Source: an uncultured Thiothrix sp. (GTDB lineage Bacteria; Pseudomonadota; Gammaproteobacteria; Poriferisulfidales; GCA-002705445). From it: a stretch of 64,000 nt of DNA. Below, one piece after another: positions 16,020-22,971 of the stretch (within the stretch, counting starts at the first letter, position 1; the number at the start of each line of letters is the position of its first letter). The notes under the pieces were generated by a model. It had not been told where the DNA came from and did not search any database. It was given only the letters and a program-made list of their open reading frames with translations. A program made the translations under genes and the position numbers. Location of the stretch: NCBI GenBank assembly GCA_902624655.1, contig CACNYJ010000003.1:62001-126000 (forward strand). The letters run 5' to 3'.

Positions 16020-16454
16020 ATGGAGAACATAAATAGAGAGAGAGTTATAGCACTTTTGAATGATATAATGAAATATGAGTTAGCAGGTGTTGTGAGATAC
16101 ACTCATTCTGCATTAATGGTTGTGGGACCTTACAGAGAGAGTTTAGTGACTTACTTTAATGAGCAATCTAGCGAGTCATTACTTCATGCACAAAGCGCTG
16201 GAGAACTTCTAGTTAGTTTAGGCGGGCATCCATCCCAAGAAGTATCGATTATCGATGAATCTAACGAACATAGCGTGTCTGCTCTTCTATCTGAGAGTTT
16301 AGAGCACGAGAGAAAAGCAGTATCTCTGTATAAAGATTTGCTATCAGAAGTTGTAGAAAAAAGTATATATTTAGAAGAGTATGCAAAAGAAATGATCAAA
16401 AATGAGGAGATACACAGTTTAACTGTTGAAAAAATGCTTCGAGATTATGAGTAA
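16020..16454 (+). CDS. Bacterioferritin-like diiron protein
   Basis: ATG 16020 has GGAG five bases before it, so I prefer it over GTG 16005. The 144-residue four-helix protein has KYELAGVVRYTH in helix A, SESLLHAQSAGELL in helix B, SLEHERKAV in helix C and NEEIHSLTVEK in helix D, giving the Glu/His set of ferritin-like diiron centres. In helix B the Glu is four residues before the His rather than three, as in one branch of ferritin-like proteins. Iron storage or detoxification in the cytoplasm is likely. Whether heme is bound is unclear. Confidence 0.75.
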   Translation: MENINRERVIALLNDIMKYELAGVVRYTHSALMVVGPYRESLVTYFNEQSSESLLHAQSAGELLVSLGGHPSQEVSIIDESNEHSVSALLSESLEHERKAVSLYKDLLSEVVEKSIYLEEYAKEMIKNEEIHSLTVEKMLRDYE

Positions 16455-17463
16455 TGTGAAAACTAATTTTACGAAAAGAGTTCTCTCTGGTGTTCAGCCA
16501 ACTGGAGGACTACATTTAGGAAATTATTTAGGAGCTATTAAGAACTTTGTTCCACTTCAAGAAAAATACGAGTCACTTTTTTGCGTCGTTGATTTACATG
16601 CGATTACAACATGGCAAGATCCAGGTGATTTAACCCAGAAAAAATGTGAGGTTGCTGCAGCTTTTATAGCATCTGGTATAGACCCAAATCGCAGTATAAT
16701 TTTTAATCAATCAAGTGTTCCAGAGCATACTCAATTATCATGGGTTCTGAATTGCGTTGCAAGGATGGGTTGGCTTAATAGGATGACTCAGTTTAAAGAT
16801 AAAGCAGGAAAGAACAAGGAAAAAGTTAGTGTTGGTCTTTTTTCATACCCAGTACTTATGGCTGCAGATATTCTTATTTACAAAGCAACACATGTTCCGG
16901 TAGGAGAAGATCAAAAACAACATTTAGAGCTTGCTAGAGACATTGTGTTGAAATTCAATAATGACTTTAAAAAAGAATTTTTTCCACTACCAGAGCCAAT
17001 CATATTAAAAAAAGCAGCAAGAATTATGAGTTTGAGAGATGCAACGAAAAAAATGAGTAAGTCAGATACCTCAGAATTTTCTAGAATCTCTTTGATGGAC
17101 AGCAATGATGAGATTGACAAAAAAATAAAAAAAGCAAAAACAGATGCTCTTCCCATTCCAAGCTCGATAGAACTTCTAGAAAGTATGCCCGAGGCGAAAA
17201 ACTTAATAACAATATATTCAGCTTGTGAAGACGAAGACTTTGAAATTTCTTTTGATAAATACAGGGAAAAAAACTTTTCAGAGCTTAAAGTGGATTTGAC
17301 GGAGGTTCTAATAAATAAGATTGGGCCAATAAGAGATGAAATGAAAAAATTAATCAGTGATAAAAAATATCTACTTGGTATTTTAAATAATGGTTCAGAA
17401 AAGGCCAAAAATATAGCATCACATGTTTTAAAAGAAGTATATGATGTTACAGGTTTAAATTGA
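16447..17463 (+). CDS. trpS: Tryptophanyl-tRNA synthetase
   Basis: The 338-residue class I synthetase charges tRNA-Trp. The HIGH-type motif is GGLHLGNYLG near the start, and the KMSKS motif appears as KKMSKSDTS. The VGEDQKQHLELARDI segment is also typical. The frame extends upstream, but ATG 16447 gives the normal MSNVKTNFTKRVLSGVQPTG start. It overlaps the bacterioferritin-like gene by eight bases, so trpS is translated from that message unless a promoter lies inside. Confidence 0.97.
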   Translation: MSNVKTNFTKRVLSGVQPTGGLHLGNYLGAIKNFVPLQEKYESLFCVVDLHAITTWQDPGDLTQKKCEVAAAFIASGIDPNRSIIFNQSSVPEHTQLSWVLNCVARMGWLNRMTQFKDKAGKNKEKVSVGLFSYPVLMAADILIYKATHVPVGEDQKQHLELARDIVLKFNNDFKKEFFPLPEPIILKKAARIMSLRDATKKMSKSDTSEFSRISLMDSNDEIDKKIKKAKTDALPIPSSIELLESMPEAKNLITIYSACEDEDFEISFDKYREKNFSELKVDLTEVLINKIGPIRDEMKKLISDKKYLLGILNNGSEKAKNIASHVLKEVYDVTGLN

Positions 17464-17478
17464 TAAAAATTAAATAAT

Positions 17479-18093
17479 TTGACAAGTCAGAAAAAAATCT
17501 TTGAAGAGTTAATTAAAAAAGATAATAAGCTTGAAGTTATTCTTGATGCTAAAAAAAAATGTCCTTTTTTAAAAACTCGTCAGATTGACGAAGAGTTACT
17601 TTTTTTTGAACTTAGTCAATCAATCGTTGGACAGCAAATATCCGCGAAAGCGGCAGAAGCGATCTGGGGAAGAATTGTTGATTCTTCAAAAAAAGAAAAT
17701 TCTTTCATAAAAGCCATGGCTAAATCAAATTTAAGATGGGCCAGATCTCAAGGTTTGTCTCAAAGAAAATATGAGTATATAAAATCAATTGCAAAAAGTA
17801 TTTTAACTAGCAAATTATCGCTAGAGGCTATTGAAAATCTGAGCAATACAGAGGCAATAGAATTCTTATCTTCAATAAAGGGTATTGGACCTTGGACAGC
17901 AGAAATGTTTTTAATGTTTGCTTATAGAAGATTAGACGTTTTCTCAATAGGCGATATCGCTCTCAGGAGAGCTATATCTGAAGTGTACAAAATAGACGAT
18001 TCAGATCACAATAAAATGCTCAAAATATCGGAAAATTGGAAGCCTTATCGGTCTGTAGTTTGCTGGTATTTGTGGGAATATTTGGGAGTGTAG
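17479..18093 (+). CDS. DNA-3-methyladenine glycosylase II, AlkA-type
   Basis: The 204-residue HhH-GPD protein has SQSIVGQQISAKAAEAIW (46-63), the helix-hairpin-helix IKGIGPWTAEMF (133-144) and the catalytic aspartate in FSIGDIALRRA (Asp159). It removes alkylated bases from DNA. It is the short form, without the N-terminal domain of Escherichia coli AlkA. The start is TTG 17479, about 16 bases after trpS, and the Shine-Dalgarno is weak. Its stop is two bases from the stop of the gene on the opposite strand. Confidence 0.88.
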   Translation: MTSQKKIFEELIKKDNKLEVILDAKKKCPFLKTRQIDEELLFFELSQSIVGQQISAKAAEAIWGRIVDSSKKENSFIKAMAKSNLRWARSQGLSQRKYEYIKSIAKSILTSKLSLEAIENLSNTEAIEFLSSIKGIGPWTAEMFLMFAYRRLDVFSIGDIALRRAISEVYKIDDSDHNKMLKISENWKPYRSVVCWYLWEYLGV

Positions 18094-18095
18094 TT

Positions 18096-18275
18096 TTAGA
18101 AATCGTAAGTAATTCCTTTTCTCTCCCAATCACCATATCGAGTGGGCTCAAGTCCTTTAGGGCCATTTTTTTCTTTTGCTCGAAGGACAGCAATTTCTTT
18201 CTTTTTGCGCTCTTTTGCCTCAGCTAAAGCTTTTTTGGCGTTTTCTTTATTTTTTTCAATTAAAGTTTTGTCCAT
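18096..18275 (-). CDS. DUF1674 / SDHAF4-like protein
   Basis: This 59-residue gene has the family signature at its C-terminus: GPKGLEPTRYGDWERKGITYDF (residues 38-59; 22 residues, key ones G-x-E-P-T-R-Y-G-D-W-E-R-K-G and final D-F). The N-terminal half is a basic/acidic helix. In eukaryotes SDHAF4 helps load the flavin subunit of succinate dehydrogenase; bacterial members probably do the same, by inference. The sdh genes are not in this window. It is divergent from the pseudoazurin gene. Confidence 0.88.
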   Translation of the reverse strand: MDKTLIEKNKENAKKALAEAKERKKKEIAVLRAKEKNGPKGLEPTRYGDWERKGITYDF

Positions 18276-18280
18276 AAATA

Positions 18281-18338
18281 TACGTAAATCTTACATAGGA
18301 ATTTTATAATATAATAAAGTATAATACTTTACGTAAAT
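18281..18338. promoter_or_regulatory. Repeated TACGTAAAT in divergent promoter region
   Basis: TACGTAAAT occurs at 18281-18289 and again at 18330-18338. The second copy lies in a 10-bp palindrome, TTTACGTAAA (18328-18337). Two TATAAT boxes (18305-18310 and 18320-18325) lie between them. The region separates the DUF1674 gene (-) from pseudoazurin (+), so a shared operator is plausible. No known regulator consensus is claimed. Confidence 0.35.
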
Positions 18339-18362
18339 TATTTTAACAATAGGGAAATTAAC

Positions 18363-18818
18363 ATGATAAAAACAATTAAATTTTATGGAATTATATTTGC
18401 ATTCCTTTTAAGTGGTGTTTCCTATGCTGGAGAAACACACGTAGTCAAGATGTTAAATATGTCTGATCAGGGTTCAATGGTTTTTGAACCAGCTTTCATA
18501 AAGATCAATGCTGGCGATAGTATCACTTTTGAAATGACAGATGCCGGGCATAACGCTATTACCGTTGCTGGACCAGCGGGGAGTGTGCCCTTTAATACGC
18601 AATATAAACCGTCGACGACAGTTAAATTTGATGTAAACGGTTTATATCTTTATATGTGTTCTCCGCATGCAATGATGGCTATGGCAGGAATTATTCAAGT
18701 ATCAGACACAAACAATAAAGCTGAAATGGCTAAGGAAATTGAAAAGTTTGAAGCCACTGTAATGGTTCCAAATGTTAAAACAAGGATGTCTGATATATTT
18801 AAAGCAAATGTTAAATGA
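18363..18818 (+). CDS. Pseudoazurin
   Basis: The 151-residue precursor has a signal peptide (cleavage about SYA-GE) and a type I copper site: His63 in DAGHNA, then Cys99, His102 and Met107 in YMCSPHAMMAMAG, exactly the C-x2-H-x4-M spacing of pseudoazurins. It carries electrons in the periplasm, classically to nitrite or nitrous oxide reductase or a peroxidase. No such partner is in this window. The C-terminal helical extension (about 110-151) is normal for the family. Confidence 0.93.
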   Translation: MIKTIKFYGIIFAFLLSGVSYAGETHVVKMLNMSDQGSMVFEPAFIKINAGDSITFEMTDAGHNAITVAGPAGSVPFNTQYKPSTTVKFDVNGLYLYMCSPHAMMAMAGIIQVSDTNNKAEMAKEIEKFEATVMVPNVKTRMSDIFKANVK

Positions 18819-18831
18819 TTAGGAGTTTATT

Positions 18832-18861
18832 AGAGATTCGTAAAAATTTTTACGAATCTCT
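18832..18861. terminator. 30-bp perfect palindrome shared by two 3' ends
   Basis: AGAGATTCGTAAAAA is followed directly by its exact reverse complement. The palindrome lies 14 bases after pseudoazurin and includes the stop and last codons (R-D-S) of dksA on the other strand. It most likely ends transcription from both sides. The A/T run is in the centre, not after the stem, so termination efficiency is uncertain. Confidence 0.65.
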
Positions 18862-19260
18862 ATAAGCCTTTTCTATTCTTTCCTGTCTACTTTTTTCTTC
18901 AGCACAAAATAGTGCGGTTGGTCGAACTAGTAATCTTTCTATACCTATTGCCTCACCAGTGTTAATGCAATAACCATAGCTTCCTTCATCAATTCTTTTA
19001 ATTGCCTCATCTATTTTCGGCAGAAGTTTAGATTCTCTATCAAGAATCCGAAGTCTTAGATGAATTTCCTCCTCAATTTGAGCTCTATCTAAATCGTCAC
19101 ATTCTCTTGATTGTTTTGATAATTCAGATCTTTCATTTTCGAGGTGTTGACGCAGCTCTATTTTCATATTTATTAGTCTTTCTCTAAAAAACTCAAGCTG
19201 ATCCTCGTTCATATAACGACTTGCAGCAGCTTTTTTGATTTTGGCTTCCGTATACTTCAT
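18850..19260 (-). CDS. dksA: DksA transcription factor, two-cysteine form
   Basis: The 136-residue protein binds the RNA polymerase secondary channel and, with ppGpp, adjusts rRNA and amino-acid promoters. The coiled-coil tip shows DDLDRA, whose Asp55 and Asp58 match the D-x-x-D of Escherichia coli DksA. The zinc-finger zone reads C98-IN-T101 and C119-AE-E122 with 17 residues between T and C, so two of the four zinc cysteines are replaced. This resembles zinc-independent DksA2 of Pseudomonas aeruginosa (CX2TX17CX2A). If it is the only DksA, the cell may do without the zinc site. The spoT and rpoZ genes are in the same window. Confidence 0.9.
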   Translation of the reverse strand: MKYTEAKIKKAAASRYMNEDQLEFFRERLINMKIELRQHLENERSELSKQSRECDDLDRAQIEEEIHLRLRILDRESKLLPKIDEAIKRIDEGSYGYCINTGEAIGIERLLVRPTALFCAEEKSRQERIEKAYRDS

Positions 19261-19310
19261 CGATCATCCTTTTGAAAATACATTTACTAACAAATACTCT
19301 TTGGCGCGAC

Positions 19311-19338
19311 ATTATACAAGGCTTTTTTGAACACACAA
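19311..19338 (-). promoter_or_regulatory. dksA promoter with GC-rich discriminator
   Basis: On the minus strand TTGTGT (19333-19338) and TATAAT (19311-19316) are 16 bp apart, and GTCGCGCC follows the -10 box. A GC-rich discriminator is the mark of promoters inhibited by ppGpp/DksA, and it stands out in this AT-rich DNA. The predicted start is about 45 bases before the dksA ATG. Confidence 0.6.
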
Positions 19339-19374
19339 GATTTTTTTTTGAAACTTTTAAATTTATGTTATTAC

Positions 19375-20676
19375 TTAGTTTTTACTTAATGAAATGATAT
19401 TCAGCCCTTTAAGCAGATTTATAGCTTCAGATAGTTGATAATCATTTTCCAACTTTTTATTTTGTTTTTTCTTATTTCCTTTCGAATTTTTGCTCTCACT
19501 ATTTTTCAAATGCCCAACAAGGTCAGATTCTTTCAATATTTTGTTTTGAGAAATTGAACCGAGCTCAAGATTTTCAACAATAATATCTGGTGTTATTCCT
19601 TTTGCTTGAATCGATCTACCTTTAGGTGTGTAGTATCTTGCAGTAGTAATTTTTACAGCAGTTTTAGATGTAATTGGCAATATTGTTTGAACTGAACCTT
19701 TACCAAAAGATTGAGTTCCCATAATAATTGCTCTTTTGTGATCTTGTAAAGCACCTGCAACTATTTCAGAGGCAGAAGCAGAACCACCATTAATCAATAC
19801 AACAATTGGTTTGCCATTTGCTAAATCAGTATTATTCGAGACAAATTCGTATATCGCGTCTTCAGTTCTACCCTTTGTAAAGACAATCTTCTTTTTACCG
19901 CTAATAAAAGCATCACTTACATCAACAGCGGCTCCTAGAACGCCGCCGGGATTATTTCGCATATCAACAACATAACCCTTTATACTATTTTTTGATTTTG
20001 ATTTTAAATCTCTAATTGCTTTTTTAAGATTATCTCCTGTCTTACTCTGGAAGCTTGAAATTCTTATATATGCATAACTATCGTCGATAATTTCGTATTT
20101 AACACTTTTTACTTTTATTTTATCTCTAATGATCTTAATTTCTAATGGAGAATTATTACCCTCTCTGGCTATAGTTAGTAATATTGAAGTACCTATTTTA
20201 CCTCTCATTAAATCTACAGCTTCACCAAGAGACATGCCTTGCACAGATTTATTATCAATCTCTACTATTAGATCCCCAGCTTCTATTCCAGCCTTAAAAG
20301 CAGGGGTGTCGTCGATTGGCGTAATAACTTTTACGTATCCACCTTCCATGGTTATTTCGATACCTAAACCGCCAAATTCACCTTTTGTTCCTATTTGCAG
20401 ATCTTTAAAATCTTTCTCATTCAAAAAAGTTGAATGAGGATCTAATCCCTCTAACATTCCTTTAATTGCATTATCAAATATTTCCTTATCAGAGATATCT
20501 TGAACATAATTTTGTTTAATTTTTAAGTAAACTTCAGAAAAAGCTTGTAACTGATTGAGTGGCAAGCTAGTTTTTGTAGCGTGCACATCGTTATTGTAAT
20601 TTTTATAAAAAAATAGGTTAATTACTATAAAAATGCCTGCGAAAAGTAAAAGATTCTTTAATTTAAAATATTTCAT
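19375..20676 (-). CDS. ctpA: Carboxy-terminal processing protease, S41 family
   Basis: The 433-residue protein has an N-terminal membrane anchor or signal (residues 7-25), a PDZ domain (about 90-175: GGLGIEITMEGGYVKVITPI then GIEAGDLIVEI) and the S41 protease core with the catalytic serine in NGGSASASEIVAGAL and lysine in SFGKGSVQ. It cuts periplasmic proteins from the C-terminus. The tail (about 380-415) is Lys/Asn/Ser-rich and low in complexity. It lies upstream of dksA on the same strand, but dksA has its own promoter. Confidence 0.95.
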   Translation of the reverse strand: MKYFKLKNLLLFAGIFIVINLFFYKNYNNDVHATKTSLPLNQLQAFSEVYLKIKQNYVQDISDKEIFDNAIKGMLEGLDPHSTFLNEKDFKDLQIGTKGEFGGLGIEITMEGGYVKVITPIDDTPAFKAGIEAGDLIVEIDNKSVQGMSLGEAVDLMRGKIGTSILLTIAREGNNSPLEIKIIRDKIKVKSVKYEIIDDSYAYIRISSFQSKTGDNLKKAIRDLKSKSKNSIKGYVVDMRNNPGGVLGAAVDVSDAFISGKKKIVFTKGRTEDAIYEFVSNNTDLANGKPIVVLINGGSASASEIVAGALQDHKRAIIMGTQSFGKGSVQTILPITSKTAVKITTARYYTPKGRSIQAKGITPDIIVENLELGSISQNKILKESDLVGHLKNSESKNSKGNKKKQNKKLENDYQLSEAINLLKGLNIISLSKN

Positions 20677-20842
20677 AACAACTATACTATTAGAATTTTA
20701 TCGAACAGCCAAATCAATATTTGTTAAATATTAATTTTTTTTTGATTTTGAAAGAATAGATATATGTTTTATTACTTTATTATAATTATCTAATAGAGTT
20801 AAGAAAAGCCTGTAAATACATAATTTTTCAATGAATTAATTT

Positions 20843-20858
20843 ATTAGACATATCTAAT
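20843..20858. promoter_or_regulatory. Palindrome upstream of ArsR-type gene, possible operator
   Basis: ATTAGACATATCTAAT has 6-bp arms around a 4-base centre and lies about 70 bases before the ArsR-type start. ArsR repressors of the BigR/SqrR kind bind short AT-rich inverted repeats in their own promoters, so autoregulation is plausible. The rest of the 250-base spacer between ctpA and this gene holds TATAAT-like runs but nothing firm. Confidence 0.4.
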
Positions 20859-20926
20859 ATTGATTGGTACCATGACTTAAAGATTTAACTATAAAAATAA
20901 TAAATCATAATTAAGAGGGAAGCTTT

Positions 20927-21256
20927 ATGTCAGAAGCTGCGGGTGAAAGAATAGATCATAGTGGTGTTACTCAGGATGATATAGATAGAGCATCTCGTTC
21001 AATTAAGGCAATGTCGCATCCACTAAGGCTTAAAATACTATGTATTTTAGGAGATTCTGAATTCAGCGTTCAAGATATTGTTGATACTGTTGGCACTTCG
21101 CAAAGTAATATATCGCAACATCTAGGTATTTTAAAAGATAAAGGAGTTTTAGAAACACGTAAAGAAGCTAACAAAGTTTTTTACAGGGTTAGCGATGAGA
21201 GAACTCTTAAATTACTTGAGATGATGAGAGAAGTTTTTTGTTCCTCTAATAAATAA
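20927..21256 (+). CDS. ArsR-family regulator, BigR/SqrR/YgaV-like
   Basis: The 109-residue winged-helix protein has SHPLRLKILCILGDSEFSV, the recognition helix TSQSNISQHLGILKDKG and wing ETRKEANKVFYRV. The arsenic motif ELCVC is absent. Instead Cys39 and Cys105 are 66 residues apart, the same spacing as the sensing cysteines of SqrR (41/107), BigR (42/108) and YgaV (29/95), which form a polysulfide bridge with persulfides. The next genes are a membrane rhodanese and glutaredoxin, as YgaV is paired with rhodanese YgaP. The start has GAGGGAAGC before it. Confidence 0.82.
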   Translation: MSEAAGERIDHSGVTQDDIDRASRSIKAMSHPLRLKILCILGDSEFSVQDIVDTVGTSQSNISQHLGILKDKGVLETRKEANKVFYRVSDERTLKLLEMMREVFCSSNK

Positions 21257-21270
21257 AAAAATTTATTGTT

Positions 21271-21693
21271 ATGGAAGTTTATTTAAATTTTATTTCAAAT
21301 AATCCTGTTCTTTTTTCTCTATTTTTTGTAATACTCGCTTTTATTGTATTTCATGAGTTCAAAGAATTTACCCAAAAATTTAAAAGTATATCTCCTCAAG
21401 AAGCTGTATTTTTAATAAATAAAGATGCATTTATTCTTGATGTGAGAGAAAAAACAGAGTTAGATCAGGGCTCAATAAAAAACTCAAAACACATTAGTTT
21501 TTCTTCTTTCAAATCAAGCATTGATTCAATAAAAAAATATTCCGATAAACCAACAATCGTATATTGTAAATCTGGAATTAGATCATCAAGTGTATCTAAC
21601 ATTTTAACAAAAAATAACTTTGCTGAAGTTTACTCAATTAAAGGTGGATTCGAAGCATGGGTGTCAGATAACTTACCGGTAATGAAAAAATAA
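21271..21693 (+). CDS. Membrane-anchored rhodanese, YibN-like
   Basis: The 140-residue protein has one N-terminal membrane helix (about 10-28) and a cytoplasmic-type rhodanese domain with active loop CKSGIRSS (Cys99) and the usual LDVREKTEL turn. It matches YibN, which in many gammaproteobacteria lies just before grxC-secB-gpsA. It would move sulfane sulfur at the membrane. It is 14 bases after the ArsR-type gene and one base before grxC, so one operon is likely. Confidence 0.87.
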   Translation: MEVYLNFISNNPVLFSLFFVILAFIVFHEFKEFTQKFKSISPQEAVFLINKDAFILDVREKTELDQGSIKNSKHISFSSFKSSIDSIKKYSDKPTIVYCKSGIRSSSVSNILTKNNFAEVYSIKGGFEAWVSDNLPVMKK

Positions 21694-21694
21694 A

Positions 21695-21949
21695 ATGAAA
21701 GTCGTAATCTACTCAACTGCAATGTGTCCATTCTGCGATAGAGCAAAAATGCTTCTGCAGAAAAGAAATATAGACTATACAGAGTTTAAAGTTGATCAAG
21801 ACGTAAAATTGTTTGAGGAAATGTTAGAATTATCAAATGGCCGTCGATCAGTTCCGCAAATTTTTATTGATGATAGGCATATCGGTGGATACGATGACTT
21901 AGTTGAGTTTGATATGGAAGGCGGACTAGAAAATAATGATAGCTATTAA
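21695..21949 (+). CDS. grxC: Glutaredoxin 3
   Basis: The 84-residue protein has the CPFC redox pair (Cys11, Cys14), RRSVPQIFID with the cis-proline loop, and GGYDDL for glutathione binding. It reduces disulfides and mixed glutathione disulfides in the cytoplasm. In most gammaproteobacteria secB follows; here gpsA starts 18 bases later and secB is absent from this place. Confidence 0.95.
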   Translation: MKVVIYSTAMCPFCDRAKMLLQKRNIDYTEFKVDQDVKLFEEMLELSNGRRSVPQIFIDDRHIGGYDDLVEFDMEGGLENNDSY

Positions 21950-21967
21950 ATTTTTAAACTTTAGATT

Positions 21968-22942
21968 ATGACCGCTTTAAATCAACCGTATAATGCATCT
22001 ATTATTGGCGCAGGATCATGGGGAAGAGCTTTAGCACATTCATTATCAAATAATGAAAAGAAGGTTTTAATATATTCGAGAGATAAGGAAAAAAGCAAAG
22101 AGGGTCTTTCAGAATCAAATATTTCAATTACAGATGAAATCACGGAAGTATTTTCATTAAATAAACCATTAATTATATCTACGCCAGTAGCCTCCTTAAA
22201 TGACATTGGAAAATTGCTAAAAAAACATAATTTTTTATTACCAATTTTATTAACATGCAAGGGTATAGACCCAAATTCAGGTCTTTTCCCTGCCGAAATT
22301 ATTGGCAATTATGTCAATAAAGATAATTTAGTGGTACTTTCAGGACCATCATTCGCCTCTGAGGTTGTCCAAAACAAGCCAACTGCTGTTACCATAGCCT
22401 CGCCTAATAAAGAGGTTCGCAAAATTTTTACTGAATTATTTCATCAAAAATATTTTAGAATTTATGAATCTTCAGATATTTTGGGTTGTCAATTAGGCGG
22501 AGCAATGAAAAATATACTGTCTGTTGCAGTTGGAATATCTGATGGGTTATCACTTGGCGCAAATGCAAGAGCCGCTTTGATAACTAGAGGAATTCTTGAA
22601 ATAAAGAATGTTGGGAAAGCATTACGTTGCGATGATCAAACCATATCGGGGCTCAGTGGTTTTGGCGATCTTGTACTAACAGCCAATGATAATCAATCAC
22701 GAAATAGAAGATTTGGTTTAGAAATTGCAGGCGGCACCAGAATAAATGAGGCAGAAAAAAAAATCGGACAAGTCGTGGAAGGAATTAATGCATCAATTGG
22801 ATTACAAATTTTAATTAAAAAACATAATTTAAATTTACCGATTTGTAGCAAAGTATTTGATATAATCACGGGTGTAATAGATCCTAAAACTGCTGTAGAC
22901 GAACTTCTAGTAAGAGTTCAAAAGGAAGAATTTGATCAATAA
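21968..22942 (+). CDS. gpsA: Glycerol-3-phosphate dehydrogenase [NAD(P)+]
   Basis: The 324-residue enzyme makes sn-glycerol 3-phosphate from dihydroxyacetone phosphate for phospholipid synthesis. The nucleotide-binding GAGSWGRALA is at 15-24, LSGPSFASEV and the catalytic-lysine segment GGAMKNILSVAVGISDG follow, and the LTANDNQSRNRRFG segment binds substrate. Length and order are standard. It probably ends the ArsR-rhodanese-grxC-gpsA transcript, with pyrD 29 bases behind. Confidence 0.96.
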   Translation: MTALNQPYNASIIGAGSWGRALAHSLSNNEKKVLIYSRDKEKSKEGLSESNISITDEITEVFSLNKPLIISTPVASLNDIGKLLKKHNFLLPILLTCKGIDPNSGLFPAEIIGNYVNKDNLVVLSGPSFASEVVQNKPTAVTIASPNKEVRKIFTELFHQKYFRIYESSDILGCQLGGAMKNILSVAVGISDGLSLGANARAALITRGILEIKNVGKALRCDDQTISGLSGFGDLVLTANDNQSRNRRFGLEIAGGTRINEAEKKIGQVVEGINASIGLQILIKKHNLNLPICSKVFDIITGVIDPKTAVDELLVRVQKEEFDQ

Positions 22943-22971
22943 TTTATTTGAGGATTTAATAAAGTCCAGAA

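Noticed and set aside
16911-17408. 165-codon minus-strand frame inside trpS
   Set aside because: Ser/Phe/Ile-rich shadow of the trpS coding strand with no start signal.
20927-21256. Arsenic-responsive ArsR paired with the ACR3 exporter
   Set aside because: The regulator lacks the ELCVC-type ligand motif and lies 34 kb from the exporter; its cysteine spacing fits persulfide sensors better.
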